Below are positions 1 through 5,720 of a DNA stretch of 6,474 bases, in pieces. The notes under the pieces are model-generated. The model saw only the letters and a list, made by a program, of their open reading frames with translations. It ran no database searches and was not told the DNA's origin. This stretch comes from an uncultured Oscillospiraceae bacterium (GTDB lineage Bacteria; Bacillota; Clostridia; Oscillospirales; Oscillospiraceae), in contig CALWYA010000088.1 in assembly GCA_944385645.1 (NCBI GenBank), forward strand, positions 1 to 6,474, in the 5' to 3' direction. The translations under genes were made by a program, and so were the position numbers. Position 1 is the stretch's first letter. Each line of letters opens with the position of its first letter.

Positions 1-1
1 C

Positions 2-71
2 GGCGGGGGCAGTCCCCTACCCCCTTTGGCCTTCGGCCATCTCCCCCTGATAGGGGGAGTCGTCCCCCGCC
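2..71. repeat. Nested palindromic repeat at the 3' end of the DUF1934 gene
   Basis: An outer perfect 8-bp inverted repeat (GGCGGGGG at 2-9, CCCCCGCC at 64-71) encloses two smaller hairpins: TGGCC-TTC-GGCCA at 27-39 and CTCCCCC-TGATA-GGGGGAG at 41-59. The inner part from 15 starts CCCTACCCCCTTTG and matches the layout of the element at 5617-5667. The outer arm read on the minus strand starts GTAGGGCGGGGG and resembles the TAGGGC/TAGGGGC single hairpins found at 5475-6306. The simplest reading is one repeat type inserted in the loop of another. It may serve as a 3'-end structure for the minus-strand gene, but no T-run follows, so it is not called a terminator. Confidence 0.7.
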
Positions 72-515
72 CTACATGGTCAAACTGCCGCCCTGATTCT
101 CCGACACCTTGATCTGGAACACGTTCCGGCCGGCCAGGGCGTGGTCGATCTCGATGGCGTAGTCGATCTCGATGTCGCCCCCCTGGTCGGTGAGGTCGGC
201 CAGCAGGTGGCGGGTATTCACCCCGATGGCCATGGCGCCATAGGGTGTATTGTACATGGACAGATGGCGGCGTCCCTCCTGGAACACCATCTGGCTGGTG
301 AACTCCCCCACCCGCATGAGGGTGACCTGCTCCCCGTCCACCTGGATGGTGGTCAGGGTGCCCTCCAGGCCGGTGAGCTCGCTCTCCTGATAGGAGAGGG
401 TGTAGCTCTCCCCCACCCGGGTGAGCCGGCCCGCGGTGACCAGCTCGATCACGTCCGGGTCGGTATTCTCGTATTTCTGGATCCCCTTGATGGAGATGAC
501 CACGTCCTTTTCCAT
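72..515 (-). CDS. DUF1934 (YwiB-like) beta-barrel protein
   Basis: This 147-residue protein matches the DUF1934 family (Bacillus subtilis YwiB), small cytoplasmic calycin-like beta-barrels of unknown function. Family hallmarks visible are DVIELVTAGRL (21-31), SYQESELTGLEGT (41-53), the alternating hydrophobic strand TTIQVDGEQVTLMRVG (55-70), YNTPYGAMAI (88-97) and the closing strand IEIDYAIEI (115-123). Length is close to the usual 140 or so. The ATG at 515-513 is chosen because GGGGGAGGA (529-521) lies 5 nt upstream and the family N-terminus begins here; the open frame extends much further upstream but crosses the promoter region. A sigma-A-like promoter lies at 570-599. The TAG stop is part of the neighbouring repeat, and the last residues (NQGGSLTM) run past the usual final strand. 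In many Firmicutes this gene sits beside argS, which would lie outside the window to the left; that is not verifiable here. Confidence 0.9.
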   Translation of the reverse strand: MEKDVVISIKGIQKYENTDPDVIELVTAGRLTRVGESYTLSYQESELTGLEGTLTTIQVDGEQVTLMRVGEFTSQMVFQEGRRHLSMYNTPYGAMAIGVNTRHLLADLTDQGGDIEIDYAIEIDHALAGRNVFQIKVSENQGGSLTM

Positions 516-569
516 GCCGGTCCTCCCCCGCTGGTCTGGGTTTTTGCCTGATACAGGCGAACGCAAGGT

Positions 570-599
570 ATTATACAACAGCTCCCGCCGGTCTGTAAA
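570..599 (-). promoter_or_regulatory. Promoter for the DUF1934 gene
   Basis: Read on the minus strand, TTTACA (599-594) is followed after 18 bp by a consensus TATAAT (575-570). The downstream ATG is at 515, giving a leader of about 50 nt that contains the Shine-Dalgarno site. It is divergent from the plus-strand promoter at 676-703. Confidence 0.7.
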
Positions 600-634
600 G
601 GGGGAAACGCCCTCCTTTGTCCCATGTATCCGGG

Positions 635-691
635 GAATTCCCCCGAAAAACAGAAAATTTCCCGGCTTTCTCCATTTGACAAATTTCCCGG
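635..691. promoter_or_regulatory. Candidate operator: tandem AAATTTCCCGG direct repeats
   Basis: AAATTTCCCGG occurs exactly twice, at 655-665 and 681-691, with starts 26 bp apart. The second copy occupies the spacer of the plus-strand promoter (-35 at 676-681, -10 at 698-703). A looser third relative, GAATTCCCCCG, lies at 635-645 within the palindrome GGGGAATTCCCC (632-643). The arrangement suggests a protein-binding site controlling the downstream gene or both divergent genes. The regulator is unknown, and the repeats could be chance in this short AT-rich stretch. Confidence 0.35.
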
Positions 692-703
692 GCCGGCTAT
701 AAT
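676..703 (+). promoter_or_regulatory. Strong sigma-A-type promoter for the 747-1160 gene
   Basis: Perfect TTGACA (676-681) and perfect TATAAT (698-703) are separated by 16 bp. Transcription should begin near 710, leaving a leader of about 37 nt to the ATG at 747. This also rules out the longer open frame that begins upstream of the promoter. Confidence 0.85.
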
Positions 704-746
704 AGTAGGCACAGGAGACCGCGTTCCGGGAGAGGAGGGCTTCTTG

Positions 747-1160
747 ATGAACCTGGAATTGAGCAAAAAGCAGTTTCGCCGGCTGCTGGACCTGGTATAT
801 ATCGGCAACTGGATCCTGAACTCCACCCGGGGGGATCAGCGCTTCGCCGACTATGACGAGGTGGAGAGCCTGCTCTTCGGCCGGGCCGCCCTGGAGGGGA
901 TGCCCGGTCTGGCCGAGCTGTATCAGGGGGAGATCGTCCCCTCCCGCGCCTTTGTGGAGGGGGGCATCCACGAGGCCATCGCCGAGTATGAAAACAGCGT
1001 GTTCTTCGACATCCTGGCCGAGGACCTGGCCCGCCGGGATATGGACGACGCCCCCATCGACGAGAGCAACTATGACGAGCTCACCAGCCGCATCGACGCC
1101 TATATCGCCGAGTTCGAGGAGCACGGCACCGACAACATCCTGGTGGACATCGACAACTAA
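747..1160 (+). CDS. Conserved hypothetical acidic protein
   Basis: The product is 137 residues, with no signal peptide and no membrane segment, so it is probably cytoplasmic. I do not recognise a named domain. The layout (short basic N-terminus KKQFRR, then LLDLVYIGNWILNSTR at 12-27, then a strongly acidic C-terminal half rich in E, D and A) recalls a family of small uncharacterised proteins in Clostridia; no function can be assigned. The ATG at 747 is chosen because GGAGGG (734-739) precedes it by 7 nt and a consensus promoter lies just upstream at 676-703. The gene is monocistronic: its own promoter, then a strong terminator 17 nt after the stop. The strong promoter suggests appreciable expression, possibly modulated by the direct repeats at 655-691. 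Confidence 0.8.
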   Translation: MNLELSKKQFRRLLDLVYIGNWILNSTRGDQRFADYDEVESLLFGRAALEGMPGLAELYQGEIVPSRAFVEGGIHEAIAEYENSVFFDILAEDLARRDMDDAPIDESNYDELTSRIDAYIAEFEEHGTDNILVDIDN

Positions 1161-1177
1161 AAGCGCCGGAAAGCCGC

Positions 1178-1210
1178 GCCGCCCAGCCTCTTGAGGCCGG
1201 GCGGCTTTTT
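1178..1210 (+). terminator. Rho-independent terminator after the hypothetical gene
   Basis: A 12-13 bp GC-rich stem with a single A/C mismatch (arms about 1178-1190 and 1193-1205) is followed directly by TTTTT (1206-1210). It lies 17 nt after the stop at 1160. The methyltransferase gene converges from the other side, and the same hairpin could also slow minus-strand transcription, although the T-tract on that side is poor. Confidence 0.9.
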
Positions 1211-1222
1211 GCTGTCCGGAGG

Positions 1223-1843
1223 TCAGCTCTTCCGGGCGGCTACGAACAGGTTGGGGGGCGCGGGGTACAGGTTCTCCCGCTCCAGCACGGTGAAGCCGGC
1301 GGCGGCGATGTCCTCCTCCAGCTTCTTTTTGGTGTCGAAGGCCACATAGGGCATGGAGCCGGTGTGGCTCTTCCAGAACTTTTTGATGCCCACCTTGGTG
1401 ATCCCCTCCCCCAGGCAGTCCCCCGCCGACAGGAACATCCCCTCCGGCTTCAGCAGGGCCCGGATGCGGGCCAGGACCCGGGGCCGGTCCTCCACGTACA
1501 GCAGCACGTTGAAGGCGGTCACCGCGTCAAAGCTCCCCTCCTCCAGGCAGGGGTCGAACAGGTCGGTCTGGCTCAGCTCCACGTTGGGCAGCCCCGCCAG
1601 TCTGGCCCGGGCCTTCTCCACCATCCCGTCGGAGATGTCGATGGCCCGCACTGCGGCCACGTGGGGGGCGATCTGGACGGTGGTCAGGCCGGTGCCGCAG
1701 GCGAACTCCAGCACCCGGTCGCCGGGCTTCAGATACTTCAGGGTCAGCTCCACCGTCCGGGCGTAGGCCTGGGCGTACTGCTCCCCCGAGCCCTCGTCGT
1801 AGTGCTCGGAGCGCATATTCCAGAATTCTTGCGGGGTGATCAC
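1223..1843 (-). CDS. Class I SAM-dependent methyltransferase
   Basis: The 206-residue product has the Rossmann-like methyltransferase core (Methyltransf_11/25 type). SAM-binding motif I is VLEFACGTG (44-52), the acidic ribose-binding end of strand 2 is AIDIS with Asp69, motif IV is FDAVTAFNVLLYV (105-117), and the post-core element is LLKPEGMFLSAG (130-141). The substrate cannot be read from sequence; relatives act on small molecules or quinone/lipid precursors. The start is a GTG (1843-1841), supported by GAGGAGGA (1858-1851) 7 nt upstream and by the protein beginning right at the N-terminal helix. It lies 64 nt downstream of znuB with no promoter visible between, so it is probably read through from the transporter operon past a weak hairpin at 1862-1907. 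Whether it has any link to metal uptake is unknown. Confidence 0.88.
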   Translation of the reverse strand: MITPQEFWNMRSEHYDEGSGEQYAQAYARTVELTLKYLKPGDRVLEFACGTGLTTVQIAPHVAAVRAIDISDGMVEKARARLAGLPNVELSQTDLFDPCLEEGSFDAVTAFNVLLYVEDRPRVLARIRALLKPEGMFLSAGDCLGEGITKVGIKKFWKSHTGSMPYVAFDTKKKLEEDIAAAGFTVLERENLYPAPPNLFVAARKS

Positions 1844-1861
1844 AGCAAACTCCTCCTCATC

Positions 1862-1907
1862 AAAAAAAATCGGGCGGGGGCGCGCGGCGGCAGGCCGCGG
1901 GAGCCCC
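1862..1907 (-). terminator. Weak terminator/attenuator between znuB and the methyltransferase
   Basis: On the minus strand, immediately after the znuB stop, GGGGC (1907-1903) pairs with GCCCC (1881-1877) and CGCGGC (1899-1894) with GCCGCG (1888-1883), separated by an asymmetric internal loop. Eight T residues follow (1869-1862), but 7 nt beyond the stem. The loose spacing suggests partial termination, so the methyltransferase would receive reduced read-through. The T-run directly precedes its Shine-Dalgarno site. Confidence 0.5.
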
Positions 1908-2750
1908 TCACTTCTTCCGGATCACAAAGGTCAGGGCGAACCAGACCGCCAGGCACAGGGTGATGGACGCCCCGGCGGAGGGGCCCAGGTAGTAGGAGAT
2001 CATCAGCCCGGCGATCCCCGCCGCCACCGAGCCCAGCAGGGCGAACAGGTGGTACTGGGCCATGTTCCGGGCCACATTCCGGGCGGCCGCCCCGGGGAGC
2101 ACCAGCAGGGAGTTGATGACCAGCAGGCCCACCCAGGTCATGGACAGGGTGACCACCACGGCGATGGCCGCGGAAAAGACCGTCTCCTGCCAGAAGATCT
2201 TCACCCCCCGGCTGTCGGCCAGGGCGGGGTGGACCGAGGCGAGCATCAGCTGGTTGAAGGACAGGGCCCACAGGACCAGCACCGCCGCCAGGATCAGGGC
2301 CAGCACCCCGATCATGGCCGGCTCCACCGACAGCACGTCGCCGATGAGCAGGCTGTTGAACTTGGTGAAGGACCGGCCGTTGAGGGTGGACAGGAAGATG
2401 CCCAGGGCCACGGCGGTGGAGGAGAACACCCCGATCACCGTGTCGCTGGCCAAGGCGGAGCGCCGGCGCACCAGGTTGAACAGCAGGGCGAAGATCACCG
2501 CGAAGATCACCGCCGCCCAGATGGGCCGGTTCAGGCCGCAGATGGCCCCGATGGCCATGCCGGTGAAGGCGGAGTGCCCCAGGGCGTCGGAGAAGAAGGA
2601 CATCCGGCTGTGGACCACCATGGTGGACAGCAGGCCGAACAACGGGGTGATCACCAGCACCGCCAGCAGGGCGTGCTTCATGAAGTACATCTGCCCGGGC
2701 TGGGCCCAGTCGAAGGGCAGGACGGACAGGATGGCATACCACAGCTCCAT
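1908..2750 (-). CDS. znuB: Metal ABC transporter permease (ABC-3 family, ZnuB-type)
   Basis: The 280-residue membrane protein is the permease of a cluster 9 (Zn/Mn-type) ABC importer, family ABC-3. Hydrophobic segments lie at roughly 26-46, 62-72, 77-95, 104-121, 143-163, 190-218, 235-255 and 258-277. Family signatures are FFSDALGHSAFTGMAIG (52-68), where most members read SDALSHA, and LLVINSLLVLPGAAAR (209-224), next to the ATPase-coupling region. Length is typical. The ATG (2750-2748) shares its A with the TAA stop of the ATPase gene (TAATG), indicating translational coupling, and GGGGGGGAG lies just upstream inside that gene. With the ATPase and lipoprotein genes it forms a complete importer. 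Zn(II) is the likelier substrate given the His-rich loop of the binding protein, but Mn(II) cannot be excluded. Confidence 0.93.
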   Translation of the reverse strand: MELWYAILSVLPFDWAQPGQMYFMKHALLAVLVITPLFGLLSTMVVHSRMSFFSDALGHSAFTGMAIGAICGLNRPIWAAVIFAVIFALLFNLVRRRSALASDTVIGVFSSTAVALGIFLSTLNGRSFTKFNSLLIGDVLSVEPAMIGVLALILAAVLVLWALSFNQLMLASVHPALADSRGVKIFWQETVFSAAIAVVVTLSMTWVGLLVINSLLVLPGAAARNVARNMAQYHLFALLGSVAAGIAGLMISYYLGPSAGASITLCLAVWFALTFVIRKK

Positions 2751-3550
2751 TACCGCTCCCCCCCTCTCCCCATGCGCAGATGGAAGGTGTCGTAAAATTC
2801 CGGGGAGGAGAGCACCTCGTCGGGGGGGCCCTCCTTCAGCACCCGCCGGTTGAGCAGGATGACCTTGTCGGCGAACTGCCCCAGGGTGGCGAAGTCGTGG
2901 GTGGACAGGAGGATGGACAGGTCGTACTGGGTGCGCAGCTCGTCCAGCATCTCCAGCAGCTGGTGCTCCCCCTCGATGTCCACCCCGGACAAAGGCTCGT
3001 CCAGGATCAGGATGTGGGGCACCGGCTCCAGGGCCAGGGCCAGCAGCACCCGCTGGAGCTGCCCGCCGGACAGGGCGCCCATGGCCCGGTCCAGCAGCTC
3101 CTCCCCGTGGACCCGCGACAGGCAGGCGGCGGCCCGCTCCCGGTACTGTTTGGGGACGGGCAGCCACACCGGCCATTTGGCGGTGGCGGCGGTGAAGAAG
3201 TCCAGCACGCTCACCGGGTCCCCCCGGTCAAAGCTGGGGGACTGGGGCACATAGCCCACCAGGGGGCGGCTCCCCCCGGTCACCGCCCCGTCGGCCAGCC
3301 GGATGGCCGGCCCCCCGGCGGGGGCGAAGGTGATGCTCCCCTGATAGGGGATCTGGCCCAGGATGCTGCGGAACAGGGTGGACTTGCCCGCCCCGTTGGG
3401 GCCGATGAGGGCGGCGATCTCCCCGCAGTGGAGGTGGAAGGACACGTCCTCCAGGATCTCGTCCCCCTCCAGCCGGACCGCCAGCCCCTCCAGCTTCAGG
3501 CAGCAGGCGTCGGCGCAGCCGGTGAGCTTTCCGTGCTTCAGCTTTCTCAT
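2750..3550 (-). CDS. znuC: Metal ABC transporter ATP-binding protein (ZnuC-type)
   Basis: The 266-residue ABC ATPase has all motifs intact: Walker A GPNGAGKST (50-58), Q-loop VPQ (101-103), signature LSGGQ (160-164), Walker B HILILDE (179-185) with catalytic Glu185, D-loop SGVD (188-191) and switch His218 in STHD. It powers metal import as a dimer under the ABC-3 permease encoded next. The ATG (3550-3548) overlaps the TGA of the binding-protein gene by 4 nt (ATGA) and has GGGGGAGGAG upstream. The N-terminus carries about 17 residues before the usual first strand, containing His6, Cys12, Cys16 and Cys17; this short Cys/His tail could bind metal and is treated as a finding. Genes of this family are also named adcC or mntB/zurA; the znuC symbol follows from the probable substrate only. 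Confidence 0.94.
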   Translation of the reverse strand: MRKLKHGKLTGCADACCLKLEGLAVRLEGDEILEDVSFHLHCGEIAALIGPNGAGKSTLFRSILGQIPYQGSITFAPAGGPAIRLADGAVTGGSRPLVGYVPQSPSFDRGDPVSVLDFFTAATAKWPVWLPVPKQYRERAAACLSRVHGEELLDRAMGALSGGQLQRVLLALALEPVPHILILDEPLSGVDIEGEHQLLEMLDELRTQYDLSILLSTHDFATLGQFADKVILLNRRVLKEGPPDEVLSSPEFYDTFHLRMGRGGER

Positions 3551-4497
3551 TGGAGCTCCTCCCCCGCAAAGCCGTTGACAATGGCGGCCACGTTGTCCTT
3601 CAGGCCGGCGTAATAGTCGTCGTACAGCGTCCCGTCCTCCGGGCCGTCCATGAGCATGGTCAGCTGGGCCACGGCGCAGCCGGTCTCCCGGGCGATGGCG
3701 TTGGCGGTGGCGTCGGAGCCGTTGACCTCGGTGAAAATCACCGGGATGTCCTTCTCCTGGACCAGCCGGGTGATCTCCACGATCTCCTTGGCGCTGGCCT
3801 CGCTGCCCGCCTCCTCCTCGATGGCGGCCAGCAGGGGGAGGTCGTAGGCCTGGGCGAAGTACTGGAAGCCGTCGTGGAAGGTGATGAGGCCCGTGATCTC
3901 GGGCCCCTCGTCCCAATTGAGCAGCGCCTCCAGGTTCCCGTACCAGGAGTACAGGAAGGCGCCCGTGCGGGACAGGTTGGAGAGGTAGGTCCCCTCATAG
4001 TCCGGATCGGCCTGGGCAAGGCCCCGGGCGATGTTCCCGGCCATTTCGGCGGCGTTGCGCGGGTCCATCCAGTAGTGGGGGTCCCAGTGGCCGTGGTCGT
4101 GGTCCTCGTCCCCCTCGGCGTGGTCGTGGGAGAGATTTTCCAGCAGCTCCACCCCCTCCGAGCAGTCGATCACCGCCGCGTCAGTGGAGGCCAGGGCGTC
4201 GGACATAAAGTCCTCCAGCCCCGCCCCGTTGACGGCCACCACGTCGGCCCGCTCCAGCTTCTTCATATCGTCCACCGAGAGGGTGTAGTCGTGGAGGCAG
4301 CTCACCGAGCCGGTGTTCAGCCGCTCCACCTCCACCCCCTCCACGCCCTGGATCACTTCCCGGGCCAGGAGATAGATGGGATAGGTGGTGGCCACCACCG
4401 ACAGGCGGACCTCCCCCTCCTCCGCCGGGGCGGCGGGGGCGCAGCCCGCCGGCAGCAGCAGGGCGGCGGCCAGCAAAATGGATAGGATTCGCTTCAT
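3547..4497 (-). CDS. znuA: Metal-binding lipoprotein of ABC importer (ZnuA-type, His-rich loop)
   Basis: This 316-residue cluster 9 (A-I) solute-binding protein captures the metal outside the membrane. Residues 1-18 form a signal peptide (KR, then a leucine/alanine core) ending in PAG-Cys19, the expected lipid anchor, although Pro at -3 is unusual for a lipobox. Probable metal ligands by family position are His69 (SCLHDY), His141 (HWDPHYWMDP), His208 (ITFHDG) and an acidic residue in the C-lobe such as Glu257 or Asp284. A His/Asp-rich loop (124-137; His124, 126, 133, 135, 137) lies before His141. Such loops are typical of zinc-specific ZnuA/AdcA proteins and less so of Mn-specific ones. The ATG at 4497-4495 is chosen over an upstream in-frame start because AAGGAG (4509-4504) sits 6 nt ahead and the signal peptide begins here. 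It is first in the znuA-znuC-znuB operon. No clear Zur or AdcR box is visible. Confidence 0.93.
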   Translation of the reverse strand: MKRILSILLAAALLLPAGCAPAAPAEEGEVRLSVVATTYPIYLLAREVIQGVEGVEVERLNTGSVSCLHDYTLSVDDMKKLERADVVAVNGAGLEDFMSDALASTDAAVIDCSEGVELLENLSHDHAEGDEDHDHGHWDPHYWMDPRNAAEMAGNIARGLAQADPDYEGTYLSNLSRTGAFLYSWYGNLEALLNWDEGPEITGLITFHDGFQYFAQAYDLPLLAAIEEEAGSEASAKEIVEITRLVQEKDIPVIFTEVNGSDATANAIARETGCAVAQLTMLMDGPEDGTLYDDYYAGLKDNVAAIVNGFAGEELQ

Positions 4498-4621
4498 GCA
4501 GGTCTCCTTCGCAGCAGATATGTCCCGGTGTTCCCGCCCCCGTGGGGCGGGAACGGCAAAAAACAGGTTGCGTCCGGACACGCAGCCGGGAACCGGGGGA
4601 CAAAAATCTGGGATCTTCAGC
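4498..4621 (-). promoter_or_regulatory. Structured 5' leader of the znu operon
   Basis: About 124 nt separate the predicted start (near 4621) from the znuA ATG. On the minus strand the leader contains a hairpin TGCGT-GTCCGG-ACGCA (4584-4569) followed 5 nt later by six T residues (4563-4558), then a perfect 11-bp hairpin with a 3-nt loop (4554-4530), then the Shine-Dalgarno site. GTTCCCG (4593-4587), in the upstream part, is complementary to CGGGAAC (4536-4530), the 3' arm of the second hairpin, so alternative pairing is possible. This resembles an attenuator arrangement, but it matches no riboswitch class I recognise. Confidence 0.35.
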
Positions 4622-4627
4622 GGGTAT

Positions 4628-4656
4628 AGTATAGCGCACCCGACCTGGTTTGTAAA
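4628..4656 (-). promoter_or_regulatory. Promoter of the znuACB operon
   Basis: Read on the minus strand, TTTACA (4656-4651) and TATACT (4633-4628) are separated by an optimal 17 bp. Each differs from the sigma-A consensus at one position. It lies about 130 nt upstream of znuA and back to back with the plus-strand promoter at 4699-4707. Confidence 0.8.
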
Positions 4657-4698
4657 GAAAGGAGGCGGGAACTTTTTCTCCCCTTCCGGCCCGGTCTG

Positions 4699-4707
4699 TG
4701 GTATAAT
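4699..4707 (+). promoter_or_regulatory. Extended -10 promoter for the AlkZ-related gene
   Basis: TGG-TATAAT (4699-4707) is a TGN-extended consensus -10. No good -35 is found 16-18 bp upstream, as expected for extended -10 promoters. The leader to the ATG at 4791 is about 77 nt and contains a small perfect hairpin CGCGGG-GGATT-CCCGCG (4747-4763). Confidence 0.65.
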
Positions 4708-4790
4708 AACTTGATTCTATTTGGATAGTCCGCACCCTGTAGAGGCCGCGGGGGATTCCCGCGTCCGGCGGCATGAGAGGAGGCTGTCCC

Positions 4791-5474
4791 ATGAACAGCG
4801 CACTGCGGCAGGCGGGCTCCTGGGAGGAGCTGATCGACCGGGTGGAGGAGATCGGCTTCCTGCCCCTGTTCGAGGGGCCGGCGGCCGGCTTCTCCGCCGA
4901 GGCCCTCACCGCCCGGCAGCCCTGGTGGAGCGGCGACCCGGACCGGGACCCCTGGTTCTGGCGGGAGGCCATTGCCCGGTCGGGGCGGGTGGCCTACGGG
5001 AAGTTCTTCGCCGGCAAGGCCGGCTTCCTCAGTCTGGCGTGGCTGCCCGTCTTTGCCAACTGGCGGCGGGAGGGCTATGACTTCGACGCCCGGTGGGACG
5101 ACGGGCTGGCCCGCCTGCGGGACAAGAAGCTCATGGACTGCTTCGCCCGGACGCCGGAGTGGACCGGGGCCGAGCTGAAGCGGGCGGCGGGCTTCGGCCC
5201 GGGCGGGGAGAAGAACTTCGAGGGGGCGGTGACCGGCCTGCAGATGCGCACCTATCTGGTCATCCGGGACTTCCGGCAGAAGGTGAACCGCAGGGGGGAG
5301 GGCTACGGCCTGCCCGCCACGGTGTACGCCGCTCCGGAATCCGTCTGGGGCTATGAGGCGGTGACCGCCGCCTACCGGGAGGATCCGGCGGCCTGCCGGG
5401 CGCGGGTATACGCCCGGGCTCGGGAGCTCTTTCCCCGGGCCCGGGAGGAGGAACTGCGCCGGCTGCTGGGGTGA
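4791..5474 (+). CDS. AlkZ-related protein (putative)
   Basis: The 227-residue soluble protein has no signal or membrane segment. It resembles proteins of Clostridia annotated as AlkZ-related, a name drawn from winged-helix DNA glycosylases of the YcaQ/AlkZ group. Recognisable stretches are EEIGFLPLF (19-27), WSGDPDRDPWFWRE (46-59), GRVAYGKFFAGKAGFLS (65-81), FANWRREGYDFDARWDDG (88-105) and LQMRTYLVIRDF (150-161). The tail is rich in Arg, Ala and Glu. I cannot identify catalytic residues, and the Gln-x-Gln pair of true AlkZ enzymes is not evident, so glycosylase activity is unproven. The ATG at 4791 has AGAGGAGG (4776-4783) 7 nt upstream; an ATG at 4773 lies before that site and is rejected. 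The gene is monocistronic, divergent from znuA, and ends 8 nt before a palindromic repeat. Confidence 0.72.
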   Translation: MNSALRQAGSWEELIDRVEEIGFLPLFEGPAAGFSAEALTARQPWWSGDPDRDPWFWREAIARSGRVAYGKFFAGKAGFLSLAWLPVFANWRREGYDFDARWDDGLARLRDKKLMDCFARTPEWTGAELKRAAGFGPGGEKNFEGAVTGLQMRTYLVIRDFRQKVNRRGEGYGLPATVYAAPESVWGYEAVTAAYREDPAACRARVYARARELFPRAREEELRRLLG

Positions 5475-5482
5475 CGGCGGCG

Positions 5483-5499
5483 GGGCGGCGCCGCCCTAC
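5483..5499 (-). repeat. TAGGGC-type palindrome after the AlkZ-related gene
   Basis: GGGCGGCGCCGCCC (5483-5496) is a perfect 14-bp palindrome, followed by TAC, so the minus strand reads GTAGGGCGGCGCCGCCC. It begins 8 nt after the stop codon at 5474. No T-run follows, so it is a repeat rather than a classical terminator. Confidence 0.6.
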
Positions 5500-5530
5500 G
5501 GCGGTGCACAAACGGACCCGTTTACAATCC

Positions 5531-5574
5531 ATAGGGGCCGCCCCTGCAAATTCAGATGGACGGGGCGGTTGGCC
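5531..5574 (+). repeat. Degenerate TAGGGGC-type element
   Basis: It starts ATAGGGGCC. CCGCCCC (5538-5544) pairs with GGGGCGG (5562-5568) across a 17-nt loop. It looks like a diverged or interrupted member of the TAGGGGC hairpin family. Confidence 0.4.
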
Positions 5575-5581
5575 GAAAACA

Positions 5582-5611
5582 CCTCATCCGTCACGGCCTT
5601 TGGCCGTGCCA
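5582..5611 (+). repeat. Two-hairpin element, 5' half only
   Basis: CCTCATCCG (5582-5590) precedes a perfect hairpin CACGGCC-TTT-GGCCGTG (5592-5608) and the linker CCA. The expected second hairpin CCTTCCCC/GGGGAAGG is missing; the element breaks into the next one at about 5612. Hairpin 1 is the same as in the intact copy at 6116-6164 apart from its loop. Confidence 0.65.
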
Positions 5612-5616
5612 CCCTG

Positions 5617-5667
5617 CCCTACCCCCTTTGTCTCGCTTCGCTCGACATTTCCCCCTGACAGGGGGAA
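5617..5667 (+). repeat. CCCTACCCCCTTTG two-hairpin element
   Basis: It begins CCCTACCCCCTTTG (5617-5630), has an imperfect hairpin TGTC...GACA (5629-5647), then TTCCCCC-TGACA-GGGGGAA (5649-5667). It shares layout and start with the inner element at 15-59, where the second stem is CTCCCCC/GGGGGAG, a compensated change. It sits where hairpin 2 of the preceding element should be. Confidence 0.65.
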
Positions 5668-5673
5668 TCGGCC

Positions 5674-5720
5674 TAAAGGGGAAGGCTGGAGAGGCGCACC
5701 CCTAAAAGCCTTCCCCTTTA
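5674..5720. repeat. 14-bp perfect inverted repeat with 19-nt loop
   Basis: TAAAGGGGAAGGCT (5674-5687) is the exact reverse complement of AGCCTTCCCCTTTA (5707-5720). The right arm overlaps hairpin 2 of the minus-strand element at 5709-5754, so the two structures compete. The loop on the minus strand starts TTTAGGGGTGCGCC, recalling the TAGGGGC family. Confidence 0.7.

Noticed and set aside
1836..2795. Long plus-strand open frame opposite znuB
   Set aside because: Its composition is dominated by Gly, Gln, His and Asp as expected from the antisense of a GC-rich membrane-protein gene, and znuB is secure on the other strand.
3550..4485. Long plus-strand open frame opposite znuA
   Set aside because: Antisense shadow of a well-supported ZnuA-type lipoprotein gene; no ribosome-binding site or protein family.
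4530..4554. 11-bp hairpin upstream of znuA as a terminator
   Set aside because: On neither strand does a T-run follow the stem; the six T residues precede it on the minus strand, so they belong to the earlier hairpin if to any.
4600..4720. Zur, AdcR or MntR operator near the divergent promoters
   Set aside because: I looked for palindromes of the known types around both promoters and found no convincing match.
4773..4790. Upstream ATG at 4773 as start of the AlkZ-related gene
   Set aside because: The Shine-Dalgarno site AGAGGAGG (4776-4783) lies downstream of it and is ideally placed for the ATG at 4791.
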